DNA of 64,000 nucleotides from Niveispirillum fermenti (lineage in GTDB: Bacteria > Pseudomonadota > Alphaproteobacteria > Azospirillales > Azospirillaceae): the NCBI RefSeq assembly GCF_048066175.1, contig NZ_JBLTXA010000001.1, positions 62,001 through 126,000 on the forward strand. Direction: 5' to 3'. Under the pieces are notes generated by a model that saw only the letters and a program-made list of their open reading frames with translations, did not search any database and was not told the origin of the DNA. Of the stretch, positions 34,687 through 43,591 are shown piece after piece. Each line of letters opens with the position of its first letter. Positions within the stretch are counted from its first letter, which is position 1. Made by a program: the position numbers and the translations under genes.

Positions 34687-35358
34687 ATGCTGAACAACCC
34701 CACTTCTATCCCCTTTGATCGAGCTGATTCGATTGGCTTTGTTATCCGTCGAATCTCGGGTGATCAGTGGCATACGGGTATGCTCTACATCCATGAAGGC
34801 AAAGCTCGTTTACGGCATCTATGCAGCCACAATCACCTTGAGGATGAGCCTGCGGAAGAGCTGCACTATCTCTGGACAGAGGTAGCGGCTATTGGTTCGA
34901 TAAATAAACGGCTCATCGCATTGCGTCTTGGAAAAGGAGGAAAAAACAAAGTACCTTATGGTGTAGGTTTTCTGGATAATGGCCATTACTTGGACAAACA
35001 AACTCTTCATTACACTAAGACCGAACTAGGTATGGGCCTCACTTGTGCAACGTACGTGATGGAAATTTTGCATACATTCGGATTCAAACCATTTACCATA
35101 TCCGAGTGGACTCCAAATGATGGTGACGTTCATTGGCAGCGATCTATTTTGCAATACTTTAAACAATGCCATCCGGATGCTGAAAAGCATTTTGAGACGG
35201 AACAACAAAATATCGGTTCGCCGCGATTTCACCCACAACATGTGACGGGCGCAGGGCATGCAGAAGAATGGCCTGTTTCCAAAACAGACGCGGAGCTTTT
35301 AGCAACACAAGTGACCATTAATTACAATGCAGTATTTCCCCAACCGCTAATGCATTAA
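34687..35358 (+). CDS. possible permuted NlpC/P60-like cysteine enzyme, third gene of the unit
   Basis: 223 residues. His29 in QWHTGMLYIHEG starts a strand, and Cys120 in GLTCATYVMEIL begins a helix. This histidine-before-cysteine order is that of circularly permuted NlpC/P60 (LRAT/YiiX/PPPDE-like) enzymes, which cleave or acylate peptides, lipids or cell-wall stems. No signal peptide is present, so it would act in the cytosol. The family call is inference. It starts 4 bp after the preceding stop. If active, it is the obvious effector candidate of the cassette. Confidence 0.55.
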   Translation: MLNNPTSIPFDRADSIGFVIRRISGDQWHTGMLYIHEGKARLRHLCSHNHLEDEPAEELHYLWTEVAAIGSINKRLIALRLGKGGKNKVPYGVGFLDNGHYLDKQTLHYTKTELGMGLTCATYVMEILHTFGFKPFTISEWTPNDGDVHWQRSILQYFKQCHPDAEKHFETEQQNIGSPRFHPQHVTGAGHAEEWPVSKTDAELLATQVTINYNAVFPQPLMH

Positions 35359-35433
35359 CAGTATGCTGCCCGTCACTCAAATTAATACTTGCTGGATACA
35401 CCATACTAAAAAATCTGAACGGATGTACCACAA

Positions 35434-36276
35434 ATGGCCGCTGACTGGACTGACGCGGAGAACGACGCCACCGTCGCGGACTACTTCACGATGCTCGATG
35501 CCGACATTGCCGGCCGGCCCTACAGCAAGGCCGATCACAATCGCCGGCTCCGAGCGGTGATCGACCGGCCGCGCGGCGCCATCGAGTTCAAGCACCAGAA
35601 CATCAGCGCGGTCCTGGTGGGCCTCGGGAAGCCATGGATTCCCGGGTACAAGCCAGCGTCCAACTACCAGATGTCGCTCGAACCCGCGGTGGTGCGATGG
35701 CTGGAACGACATCCGAAATGGCTTATGCCGACAGCCCCGGACATGACGGTCGAGTTCCAGTCCTTGCCGATCAGCGAGAACGACATCCTGCGGATTCTCC
35801 CGCCGCCCACGCACAGCAACGCGCCCCCGCTCCCCGAGATTGGCCGGATGGCTGCCATCGCCAGGAAGTACGACGTGGCAGGGCGCGACGCGCGCAACCG
35901 GGACCTTGGCGAAGCGGGCGAACAGCGCGTGCTGGCCCACGAAAGGGCCGCCCTGCTCTCGGCTGGCAGGACGGACCTGGTGAACGGGATCCGCTGGGTA
36001 TCCCACCTCGACGGCGACGGGGCCGGCTATGACATCAGGAGCTTCGACGCCGACGGCCGCAACCGGCTGATCGAGGTGAAGACGACCAACGGCTGGGAGC
36101 GCACGCCCTTCCACGTCACGCGCAACGAACTGGCCGTTGCCGACGAACGCCGCGACGAATGGTGCTTGGTGCGGCTCTGGAACTTCGCGCGGGAGCCCAA
36201 GGCGTTCGAACTGCGCCCACCACTGGAGGCGCACGTGTCGCTGGTGGCGACCAGCTTCCAAGCAAACTTCCTGTGA
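35434..36276 (+). CDS. DUF3883-type restriction-endonuclease-like protein
   Basis: 280 residues. The C-terminal half holds the DUF3883 PD-(D/E)XK core: GYDIRSFDADGRNRL (Asp199) then IEVKTTNG (Glu214, Lys216). The segment NRDLGEAGEQRVLAHERA is the usual preceding helix. The N-terminal half (KHQNISAVLVGLGKPWIPGYKP) matches a segment often fused to DUF3883 in restriction-like proteins. It returns to GC-rich codons after the AT-rich cassette. Probably a DNase with a defence role. Confidence 0.8.
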   Translation: MAADWTDAENDATVADYFTMLDADIAGRPYSKADHNRRLRAVIDRPRGAIEFKHQNISAVLVGLGKPWIPGYKPASNYQMSLEPAVVRWLERHPKWLMPTAPDMTVEFQSLPISENDILRILPPPTHSNAPPLPEIGRMAAIARKYDVAGRDARNRDLGEAGEQRVLAHERAALLSAGRTDLVNGIRWVSHLDGDGAGYDIRSFDADGRNRLIEVKTTNGWERTPFHVTRNELAVADERRDEWCLVRLWNFAREPKAFELRPPLEAHVSLVATSFQANFL

Positions 36277-36295
36277 AGCTTCTGGGACCGACGCG

Positions 36296-36985
36296 CTAGA
36301 ATATCCGACGCACGAAGAAATCGACCCGGTTCACGCCGTGCCAGGCCGGCAGCGGATGAGTCGACGCAGGGAAGACGGGGCTGCCGCGTAGGCCGTCCAC
36401 ATAATTCCTTAGGCTGTCGGCCGCCCTTGATCCCTGCCAGTGCAGGAAGGCCAGCACGAAGAGGCCATGCGTGGCGAGGCCGGCCCCCTGCATGGCCTCC
36501 AGCCCGGCGATGTTCCTTTCCCAGTCCCGGACCTGCTGGGCGGGCCTGCTGGACGCCTCCTTCCCGGCCCAGGCGATCTTGACCCCGATCGCGATCCTGT
36601 CGTCGCGCCGGACGGCCAGCATGTCGCACCGGGCATCGCTGCCCGCCGGCGACACACCGGCCTGGACCGTCCAGTCGTCCTCGCTCAGCGAACGGTACAG
36701 GGCGAACTTGAGCTGCTCCTCGGTCGGTCTCGTATCCCGGTGCCCAACCATGGGAACGAAGCGAAAGTCGCTGACCGCGCGCCCTATGCCGGCCCGGATC
36801 GCGTCGACCGGGAGCCCCTGCGCCGCCTCGACGGCGGCGGCCCTGGCGCGGGACGCAGCCTCGATGTGTTCTCGGGCGAGCATTTCGCCGAAAATGCGGG
36901 CGAGCTTGCTGATGCTCTCCTCCGCTGCGGCGGCGTCGTAGCCCTCGTCGCAAAGAATAAGGTTCAGACGCGACTCGTCAGCCAT
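36296..36985 (-). CDS. PD-(D/E)XK-like protein with a degenerate active site
   Basis: 229 residues. RCDMLAVRRDDRIAIGVKIAW has the D...xxK layout of restriction-type nucleases (Asp121, Lys136), but the expected Glu before the lysine is Gly134, so it may be inactive or not a nuclease at all. A helical N-terminus precedes it. It converges tail-to-tail with the DUF3883 gene with 19 bp between stops. No family recognised. Confidence 0.55.
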   Translation of the reverse strand: MADESRLNLILCDEGYDAAAAEESISKLARIFGEMLAREHIEAASRARAAAVEAAQGLPVDAIRAGIGRAVSDFRFVPMVGHRDTRPTEEQLKFALYRSLSEDDWTVQAGVSPAGSDARCDMLAVRRDDRIAIGVKIAWAGKEASSRPAQQVRDWERNIAGLEAMQGAGLATHGLFVLAFLHWQGSRAADSLRNYVDGLRGSPVFPASTHPLPAWHGVNRVDFFVRRIF

Positions 36986-37200
36986 GGATCGCCCCCGTGT
37001 CGTCGTCGATGTGGCCGTGGCCTAGCCAGTTACAGCGCGGGAACGGGCATGCGGAAGAAGGCCGTCGGTACGTACGCCGTCAGCGCCGTCCGAGCCGATG
37101 GGCTTCGCGGGCGATGTACCCAATTTCCGCCTTCGCGGATAACGCCCTCCTCGGGCAGGCGCCACCCTCCTGGCGCTTCGCGCGCCGAAAACAAAACGCA

Positions 37201-39633
37201 ATGAGGCCGGTTACAGACTTCGCCGCGGTCAAGGGAGCAGGGAAGCGCCCCATTTCCAATCAGGCAACCCAAATGTCCCTGCGCCTCCACCGGATCATCG
37301 CCGACTACGTCCGCCTTCGGCTTGAACCCATCATGCCGCCGCGGGAGGTCATGGCCCTGCGCGACCACCTGCTGGGGCTGGCGCGGGAAAGGCGCTGGCC
37401 GGCCAGGTCGGGCGGCGGCTTCGACTACCAGGCCATCGCCGCGGCGGCCGGCGTCCCTCCTTCCACGCTGCTCGACGCCAGGGCGCAGCTGAAGCCGCTG
37501 CTGGACGCCATCGTGCGGGAACTGCCCAGCCCGGCCGTCGCGAAGCCGAAGCGGGCCGTCCGGAAGGTGGCACGCAAGCTGGCCCTGGCCATTCCGAGGG
37601 CGAAGCCCTTGGCCGCCCCAACGCAGGAGCCGCCGAGGGCAAAGACGCCGTCCGTGCCGCCGGCCCCGGCCCGGAAGCGCGGGCGGCCGAGGAAGGATGC
37701 GCCGGTCGTCGCGCCGGTGGCCAAGGCCCGGCGCCGGGGGCGCCAGCCCGCCCCGGTTGTCCAGTTTCCACCCGCGCTGTGGCCCGAGGCGCGCACCTTC
37801 GCCGACTTCCATCGGGAGCTGGACCAGCAGGCCCGGCGGCATGACGACAACAACCATGTGCTCCAACGGGCCCTCGCCGCCGCCGGCGTCGCGGTCAATG
37901 TCTCCACGATCCGCAACTGGCGCAGCGGGGTCCGCCATCCCAGGACCGTCCGCAGCATGCAGGCCATCGCGATCCTTGAGCAGCGGTACCGGCTACCTGA
38001 CGGGCACCTGTCGGGCCGCCTGCCCCATCCTGCCCGCGCCATCGCCGGCAACAACGTCCATGGGATCACCAACGCCGAGCACCGACGGCTGGCCTGGCAC
38101 CTGCCCGACGACTTCACCACCCGGCCCCCAAAGGAACGGGAGGAGATCCTGCGATGGGTGCGGGAGGTGGTCGTGCGCGGGTCCACCGCCTACAGGGCGT
38201 ACCAGGCCGCCGCCATGAAGACGCCCTTCGCCCTCCGGCTGCCCCATGCCGGCGCCTTGGTGGATGCACGCTGGAAAGACCAGGGAGGCCGGCGTTCGGA
38301 AAGTCCGAGGTTCGACGTCGCCACCATGGCCGACGAAGAGCTGGACCGCGAGATCGCCGGCCTGGTCGGGTTCAAGAGCGCCACCCTGACGCCCTTCGGG
38401 TACCAGCGGTCCGGTGCCTGGGGCCGGGAGATGGCCTTGCAGCAGATCGAGCACCTGGGCCTGATGTTCGGGGCGCTGGCCGCTCCCGCCGCCGGGCCGG
38501 TCCGCGGCCTCGGCGCCGACAAGGGGAGCCTGTGCTTGGCGCTGCTCGCCTTTCCCCAGACCTGGGGCTGGTACGTGGACTGGCGGGAGCGCCGTCGCGG
38601 CTTCTACACCAGCTGGGAGAGTGGCGCGCTGTCGGTGGCGGCGGCATTGACCCGCCCCGAGACCGGATGGCTGTGGCAGAACCCCGGTCTGGCCCAGCGC
38701 CTTCAGCCTGTCCCGGGCCTGCTGGCCCAGGACGACATCGACAGGGCCCTGGCCGACTGGCGGGCCGCGTGCCAGGCCGCGCACCGGTACGCCGTCAGCC
38801 GGGGCAAGGAGGTGAAGCGGGTGGCCAAGGTCCACCGCGACCCGTTCGAGCCGATCCTGCCGGTGCTGGAGGCGGATAGTCCGTTGACTGAATACAAGAA
38901 GATCGCCGACGAGATCGTCCGGCTCATGCCGAGGGCCGACCGCTATCCCGTGGCTGCGGCCGAGGCGACGCGGGCGCTTTTGATGGTCCGCCTGGGCCTG
39001 CACCTGGGCGTGAGGCAGAAGAACCTGCGCCAGCTGCTCTGGAAGCCCAGGGGCGCCATGCCCTCCACGGCGCGGCACCTCAGCGACCTCCGCCGGGGCG
39101 AACTGCGCTGGAACAGCCGCGACGGCGGCTGGGAGGTCTACATCCCCGTGGAGGCCTTCAAGAACGCCGGCTCCTCATATTTCCGCGGCCAGGCCTTCCA
39201 CCTCCGCCTGCCGGACCTGCACGGGCTGTACGACCTGATCTCCGGCTACCTGGACCGGCATCGCCTTCTGCTGCTGGGCGCCGCCGCCGATCCGGGCACG
39301 TTCTTCGTGAAGACGGCGAAGCGGACCTCGACCGGTGCCGAATACGGTCAGACGACCTTCTACGAGGCCTGGCGCCTGATCATCCAGCGCTACGGGATCT
39401 ACAACCCCTTCACCAAGCGCGGCGCCATAGAGGGCCTGTTGCCCCACGGCCCGCACAACGTCCGCGACGTACTGGCGACCCATATCCTGAAGAAGACGGG
39501 CTCGTACGAGCAGGCCAGCTACGCCATCCAGGATTCGCCGGAGACGGTCCAGGAGCACTATGGGCGGTTCCTGCCCGGGGACAAGGCGGCGCTGGCGGCC
39601 AAGGTGCTGAACGAGGTGTGGGAGGCGGCGTGA
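37201..39633 (+). CDS. large tyrosine recombinase/integrase
   Basis: 810 residues from the ATG at 37201; the start is uncertain because the frame is open upstream and no ribosome site is strong (37273 is another option). The C-terminal third has the tyrosine-recombinase residues: Arg605 (LGVRQKNLRQLLW), His752 and Arg755 (HNVRDVLATH) and Tyr787 (HYGRF). The N-terminal half is a long unfamiliar region with an alanine/proline/lysine linker that includes AT-hook-like KRGRPRK. Ordinary phage integrases are 350-450 residues. It points to the tRNA-Lys gene 0.3 kb away, so it probably integrates the island there. Confidence 0.8.
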   Translation: MRPVTDFAAVKGAGKRPISNQATQMSLRLHRIIADYVRLRLEPIMPPREVMALRDHLLGLARERRWPARSGGGFDYQAIAAAAGVPPSTLLDARAQLKPLLDAIVRELPSPAVAKPKRAVRKVARKLALAIPRAKPLAAPTQEPPRAKTPSVPPAPARKRGRPRKDAPVVAPVAKARRRGRQPAPVVQFPPALWPEARTFADFHRELDQQARRHDDNNHVLQRALAAAGVAVNVSTIRNWRSGVRHPRTVRSMQAIAILEQRYRLPDGHLSGRLPHPARAIAGNNVHGITNAEHRRLAWHLPDDFTTRPPKEREEILRWVREVVVRGSTAYRAYQAAAMKTPFALRLPHAGALVDARWKDQGGRRSESPRFDVATMADEELDREIAGLVGFKSATLTPFGYQRSGAWGREMALQQIEHLGLMFGALAAPAAGPVRGLGADKGSLCLALLAFPQTWGWYVDWRERRRGFYTSWESGALSVAAALTRPETGWLWQNPGLAQRLQPVPGLLAQDDIDRALADWRAACQAAHRYAVSRGKEVKRVAKVHRDPFEPILPVLEADSPLTEYKKIADEIVRLMPRADRYPVAAAEATRALLMVRLGLHLGVRQKNLRQLLWKPRGAMPSTARHLSDLRRGELRWNSRDGGWEVYIPVEAFKNAGSSYFRGQAFHLRLPDLHGLYDLISGYLDRHRLLLLGAAADPGTFFVKTAKRTSTGAEYGQTTFYEAWRLIIQRYGIYNPFTKRGAIEGLLPHGPHNVRDVLATHILKKTGSYEQASYAIQDSPETVQEHYGRFLPGDKAALAAKVLNEVWEAA

Positions 39634-39651
39634 TCGGCCGTGGACGGCACC

Positions 39652-39682
39652 TTGCGGCGAATAGCGATCCTATTCGCCGCAA
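39652..39682. other. perfect 13-bp inverted repeat after the integrase
   Basis: TTGCGGCGAATAG and CTATTCGCCGCAA flank a 5-nt loop, 19 bp past the integrase stop. No T-tract follows, so it may be a weak terminator, a recombinase arm site or part of the attachment region. Confidence 0.6.
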
Positions 39683-39947
39683 ACGATGCGGTGATTGTCG
39701 TCCTTGCACGTATCGGACTTAGGCGAACCCCAAAGGCTACACCGAGAAGCAGCCATATCTGGGAAGACTAGCAGCCCGAACCTCGCATATGTCAGCGAGC
39801 CGCAGAGGGATTAGAAGGGGCCAAAAGCGGCGCCTAATATTATCAATAACTTAGCTGAATGCATAAACGTTATCGTGTCAGATTGGCATACCATAGCCCT
39901 TCTAGGGAAAAGATATGCCACCATCGACAGCTGCCATTTCAAAAGGG
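39683..39947. other. non-coding right junction of the variable region
   Basis: About 265 bp without a gene, AT-rich towards the tRNA. If the integrase uses the tRNA-Lys 3' end, this is the inside flank of the attachment site. No copy of the tRNA 3' end was found by eye at the left junction. Confidence 0.45.
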
Positions 39948-40023
39948 TGGTGATCCCGCTGGGACTCGAACCCAGGACCCCATGATTAAAAGTCACGTGC
40001 TCTACCGGCTGAGCTACGGGATC
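39948..40023 (-). tRNA. tRNA-Lys (anticodon TTT), CCA encoded
   Basis: Minus-strand cloverleaf: acceptor GATCCCG / CGGGATC, D-arm AGCTCAGCCGGTAGAGC, anticodon loop CTTTTAA giving anticodon TTT, T-arm CTGGGTTCGAGTCCCAG, discriminator A and CCA. The 3' end faces the variable region and the integrase gene, the classic attachment-site geometry. Confidence 0.96.
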
Positions 40024-40125
40024 GCCCCTTGAAGTGGCGCGCACCATAGGCGGGTGAAACGGCCACGTCAACACAGGTCATGTGGCATTGCACCCTTGCG
40101 GAACGCAGGGGTGCCACCGCCATCG

Positions 40126-40647
40126 TCAGGTGGGGCCGGCCTTGCGTTCCGCTTCGAAACGGGCAGCCAGGCTGGCTGCGACGCGCGGGCTGACGAACTG
40201 GCTGATATCGCCGCCCAGACGCCCGATCTCCTTCACGAAGCGCGAGGAGATGAACTGGTGGCGATCGGACGCCATCAGGAACACCGTATCGACGGCGGGG
40301 TTCAGCCGCGCGTTCATGCCGGCCATCTGGAATTCATATTCGAAATCCGAAACCGCGCGCAGGCCGCGAATGATGACGCTCGCCCCGCAATCAACGGCGA
40401 ACTTCATGAGCAACTGGTCGAAGGGGCGCACCTCCACGCTGCAGCCCTGCTGGCTGAGCGTGGCCAGTTCGCCGGCCACCAGCGCCACGCGCTCCGCCGT
40501 GCTGTAAAGCGGACCCTTGCCCGCATTGCTGGCCACACCCACGATCAGATGATCAACCATCCGCACCGCGCGCTGGATAATGTCGAAATGGCCGTTGGTG
40601 ATCGGGTCGAACGTGCCCGGATATACACCGATACGCGATGCCACCAT
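40126..40647 (-). CDS. coaD: phosphopantetheine adenylyltransferase
   Basis: 173-residue cytosolic enzyme of coenzyme A synthesis, transferring AMP to 4'-phosphopantetheine. The nucleotidyltransferase motif GTFDPITNGH and the C-terminal ISSRFVKEI are present, along with IIRGLRAVSDFEYEF. Length is normal. It lies downstream of gyrA on the same strand with a 107-bp gap. Confidence 0.97.
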   Translation of the reverse strand: MVASRIGVYPGTFDPITNGHFDIIQRAVRMVDHLIVGVASNAGKGPLYSTAERVALVAGELATLSQQGCSVEVRPFDQLLMKFAVDCGASVIIRGLRAVSDFEYEFQMAGMNARLNPAVDTVFLMASDRHQFISSRFVKEIGRLGGDISQFVSPRVAASLAARFEAERKAGPT

Positions 40648-40754
40648 GTTGGAAATCCTCTCCCCTTACCCCCAGCAGGACCGGCTCCATCGCCCGGACC
40701 CTGTTTTAGCCGCCGGAGATCGATCGTCCCCGGCGGTCCGTCCCCCGGTGCCGG

Positions 40755-43499
40755 TCAGCCGGCGGCACCATCGGCATCGGCTGCCCCGGCTTCGGCTCCC
40801 CCCTCGCCGGCACCGTCATCCTCCAGCCGGGCCACGGACACCACCTTTTCCTCCCCCGCCAGGCGGAACAGGGTGACGCCCTTGCTTTTGCGGCCCGTCA
40901 GCCGGATGTCATGCACGGGCATGCGGATGACCTGGCCGCTGTCGCTGACCATCATCACCTGGTCGGTCTCATGAATGGGGAACACGGCAGCGATCGCCTT
41001 GTTGCGGTCACCCATGTCCATGTTCCAGATGCCCTGGCCGCCGCGGCCCGTCAGCCGGTATTCATAGGCCGAGCTGCGCTTGCCAAAGCCCTGCTCCGAC
41101 ACGGTCAGGATGATCTCTTCCCGCGCCTGCATCTCCGCAAACTGTTCCGGCGACAGGGCGGCCTCTCCGGCCACGGGCTCGGCATCGACATCAACCGAAT
41201 CGTCCGCCTCCTCGCCCAGGGCGCGGCGCAATTCGCGGGCCTGCTTCAGATAGGCCGCCCGCTCCTCCATCGTATAGTCGGTGTGATGCAGGATCGACAT
41301 GCCGATCACACCATCGCCCTTGGCCAGACGGATGCCGCGCACGCCGGTGGAAGTGCGGCCGCTGAACACGCGCACCTCGGTCACGGGGAAGCGGATGCAG
41401 CGGCCCAGGCGGGTGGCCAGCAGCACATCATCCTGATCGGTGCAGGTCCGCACGGCGATCAGGGTCTCCCCCTCTTCCTCCAGCTTCATGGCGATAAGGC
41501 CGTTGGCGCGGATATTCTGGAAATCCGACAGCTTGTTGCGCCGGATGCCCCCGCCGGACGTGGCGAACACGATCTCCAGATCGCCCCAGGTCGCCTCATC
41601 CTCCGGCATCGGCATGACGGTGGAAATGGTCTCTCCGTCCGTCAAGGGCAGCAGATTGACCAGCGCCTTGCCGCGGGTCTGCGGCGTGCCCTGCGGCAGG
41701 CGCCAGACCTTGAGCTTGTGGACGATGCCGCGGCTGGTGAAGAACAGCATGGGCGTATGGGTATTGGCCACGAACAGGTCGGAGACATTGTCCTCCGCCT
41801 TCAGGCTCATGCCCGACCGTCCCTTGCCGCCACGCGCCTGGGCGCGATAGGTGGAAACCGGCACGCGCTTGATATAGCCGCCCTGGGTGACGATGACGAC
41901 CATGTCCTCGCGCTGGATCAGGTCCTCGATATCGGACTCGAACTCCGATTCCTCGATCAGGGTGCGGCGCGGCGTGGCAAAGCGGGCCTTCATCTCGCCC
42001 AGTTCGTTGCGGATGATGTCCAGCAACAGCGCACGATCGGCCAGCACAGCCAGGAAATGCCGGATCTGGTCGGTGACGCCGGTCAATTCCTCGCCGATCT
42101 TGTCACGCTCCAGCCCGGTCAGCCGGTGCAGGCGCAGATCCAGGATGGCGCGGGCCTGCGCTTCCGATACGCGGTAGGTTCCGGTTTCCGACAGGCCGCG
42201 GCCCGGCTCGTCGATCAGCGCGATCAGCGGGGCGACGTCGGCCGCCGGCCAGTCGCGGGCCATCATCTGCTCACGCGCAGTCTGCGGGTCGGGCGCGTTG
42301 CGGATCAGCGCGATCATCTCGTCCAGGTTGGCGACCGCGACGGCCAGACCGACCAGGATATGGGCGCGTTCGCGCGCCTTGCCCAGTTCGAACTCTGTCC
42401 GGCGGGTCACAACCTGTTCGCGGAAGCGGACAAAGGCCGCGATGATGGCCTTCAGGTCCATCAGTTCCGGCCGGCCGCCATTCAGGGCCAGGGCGTTGAC
42501 GCCGAAGCTGGTCTGCAGCGCGGTGTGCCGGAAAAGCTGGGCCAGGACGACATCGGCCACGGCATCGCGCTTCAGTTCGATCACGACCCGCACACCGTCG
42601 CGGTCCGACTCGTCCCGGACGTCGCTGATCCCCTCGACCAGCTTCTCGGTCACGCATTCGGCGATGCGCTCCAGAAGCTTGCCCTTGTTCACCTGATAGG
42701 GGATCTCGGTGGCGACGATGGCCCAGCGATCCTTGCGGATCTCCTCCACATCCGTCTTGGCGCGCATGATCACGCTGCCACGGCCGGTATGGAAGGCCGA
42801 GCGGATGCCCGAGCGGCCGAGGATCACGGCACCGGTGGGGAAGTCCGGACCCGGCACGATCTCGATCAGTTCATCGATCGAGATGTCCGGATTGTCGATA
42901 TAGGCTAGGCAGGCATCCACCACCTCACCCAGATTGTGCGGGGGAATGTTGGTCGCCATGCCGACGGCGATGCCGCCGGCCCCGTTGATCAGCAGGTTCG
43001 GGAACTTGGCCGGCAGAACCGTCGGCTCTTCCTCCGACTCGTCGTAGTTCGCCTGGAAATCGACCGTTTCCTTGTCGATGTCATCCAGCATGAACTCCGC
43101 CACCTTGGCCAGGCGCGCCTCGGTGTAGCGCATGGCCGCCGCGGCATCGCCGTCCATCGACCCGTAATTGCCCTGGCCGTCGATCAGCGGCAGGCGCATG
43201 GAAAAATCCTGCGCCAGGCGGACCATGGCATCATAGATCGCGCTGTCGCCATGCGGATGGTATTTACCCATCACGTCACCGACGATACGCGCCGACTTCT
43301 TGTAAGGCTTGGTACTGTCGTACCCGCCTTCCTTCATGGCGAAGAGGATGCGGCGATGCACGGGCTTCAGGCCGTCGCGCACATCGGGAAGCGCCCGGCT
43401 GACGATCACGCTCATCGCGTAATCGAGATAGGAGCGCCGCATCTCATCTTCGATGGTGATGGGCGAGATATTGGACGGCAGAGCGGGTGTGGATGTCAC
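40755..43499 (-). CDS. gyrA: DNA gyrase subunit A
   Basis: 914-residue topoisomerase II subunit that breaks and rejoins DNA. The winged-helix catalytic tyrosine is Tyr125 (AAMRYTEARL). The quinolone-resistance region reads HPHGDSAIYDAMVRLAQ with Ser86 and Asp90, the usual sensitive residues. The C-terminal beta-pinwheel contains the gyrase box-like QARGGKGRSG. It is about 40 residues longer than the E. coli protein, mainly through a charged segment near GEEADDSVDVDAEP and the acidic/alanine-rich tail. Confidence 0.98.
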   Translation of the reverse strand: MTSTPALPSNISPITIEDEMRRSYLDYAMSVIVSRALPDVRDGLKPVHRRILFAMKEGGYDSTKPYKKSARIVGDVMGKYHPHGDSAIYDAMVRLAQDFSMRLPLIDGQGNYGSMDGDAAAAMRYTEARLAKVAEFMLDDIDKETVDFQANYDESEEEPTVLPAKFPNLLINGAGGIAVGMATNIPPHNLGEVVDACLAYIDNPDISIDELIEIVPGPDFPTGAVILGRSGIRSAFHTGRGSVIMRAKTDVEEIRKDRWAIVATEIPYQVNKGKLLERIAECVTEKLVEGISDVRDESDRDGVRVVIELKRDAVADVVLAQLFRHTALQTSFGVNALALNGGRPELMDLKAIIAAFVRFREQVVTRRTEFELGKARERAHILVGLAVAVANLDEMIALIRNAPDPQTAREQMMARDWPAADVAPLIALIDEPGRGLSETGTYRVSEAQARAILDLRLHRLTGLERDKIGEELTGVTDQIRHFLAVLADRALLLDIIRNELGEMKARFATPRRTLIEESEFESDIEDLIQREDMVVIVTQGGYIKRVPVSTYRAQARGGKGRSGMSLKAEDNVSDLFVANTHTPMLFFTSRGIVHKLKVWRLPQGTPQTRGKALVNLLPLTDGETISTVMPMPEDEATWGDLEIVFATSGGGIRRNKLSDFQNIRANGLIAMKLEEEGETLIAVRTCTDQDDVLLATRLGRCIRFPVTEVRVFSGRTSTGVRGIRLAKGDGVIGMSILHHTDYTMEERAAYLKQARELRRALGEEADDSVDVDAEPVAGEAALSPEQFAEMQAREEIILTVSEQGFGKRSSAYEYRLTGRGGQGIWNMDMGDRNKAIAAVFPIHETDQVMMVSDSGQVIRMPVHDIRLTGRKSKGVTLFRLAGEEKVVSVARLEDDGAGEGGAEAGAADADGAAG

Positions 43500-43591
43500 C
43501 GAGCGGAACTCGTCATTACGGGGCGGACAGAAACGGCCGGGGTGACCGGCCGCTTGGCGCCCCTTGTAGCATCATTCGCGGGTGCGAACAA

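Noticed and set aside
14509..39947. CRISPR array or Cas genes linked to the Tn7-like module (CAST)
   Set aside because: No regular spaced repeats and no Cas protein were seen; the target selector is TniQ/TnsD-like.
40911..42908. Long open frame antisense to gyrA
   Set aside because: Mirror of gyrA codons; no ribosome site or known domain.
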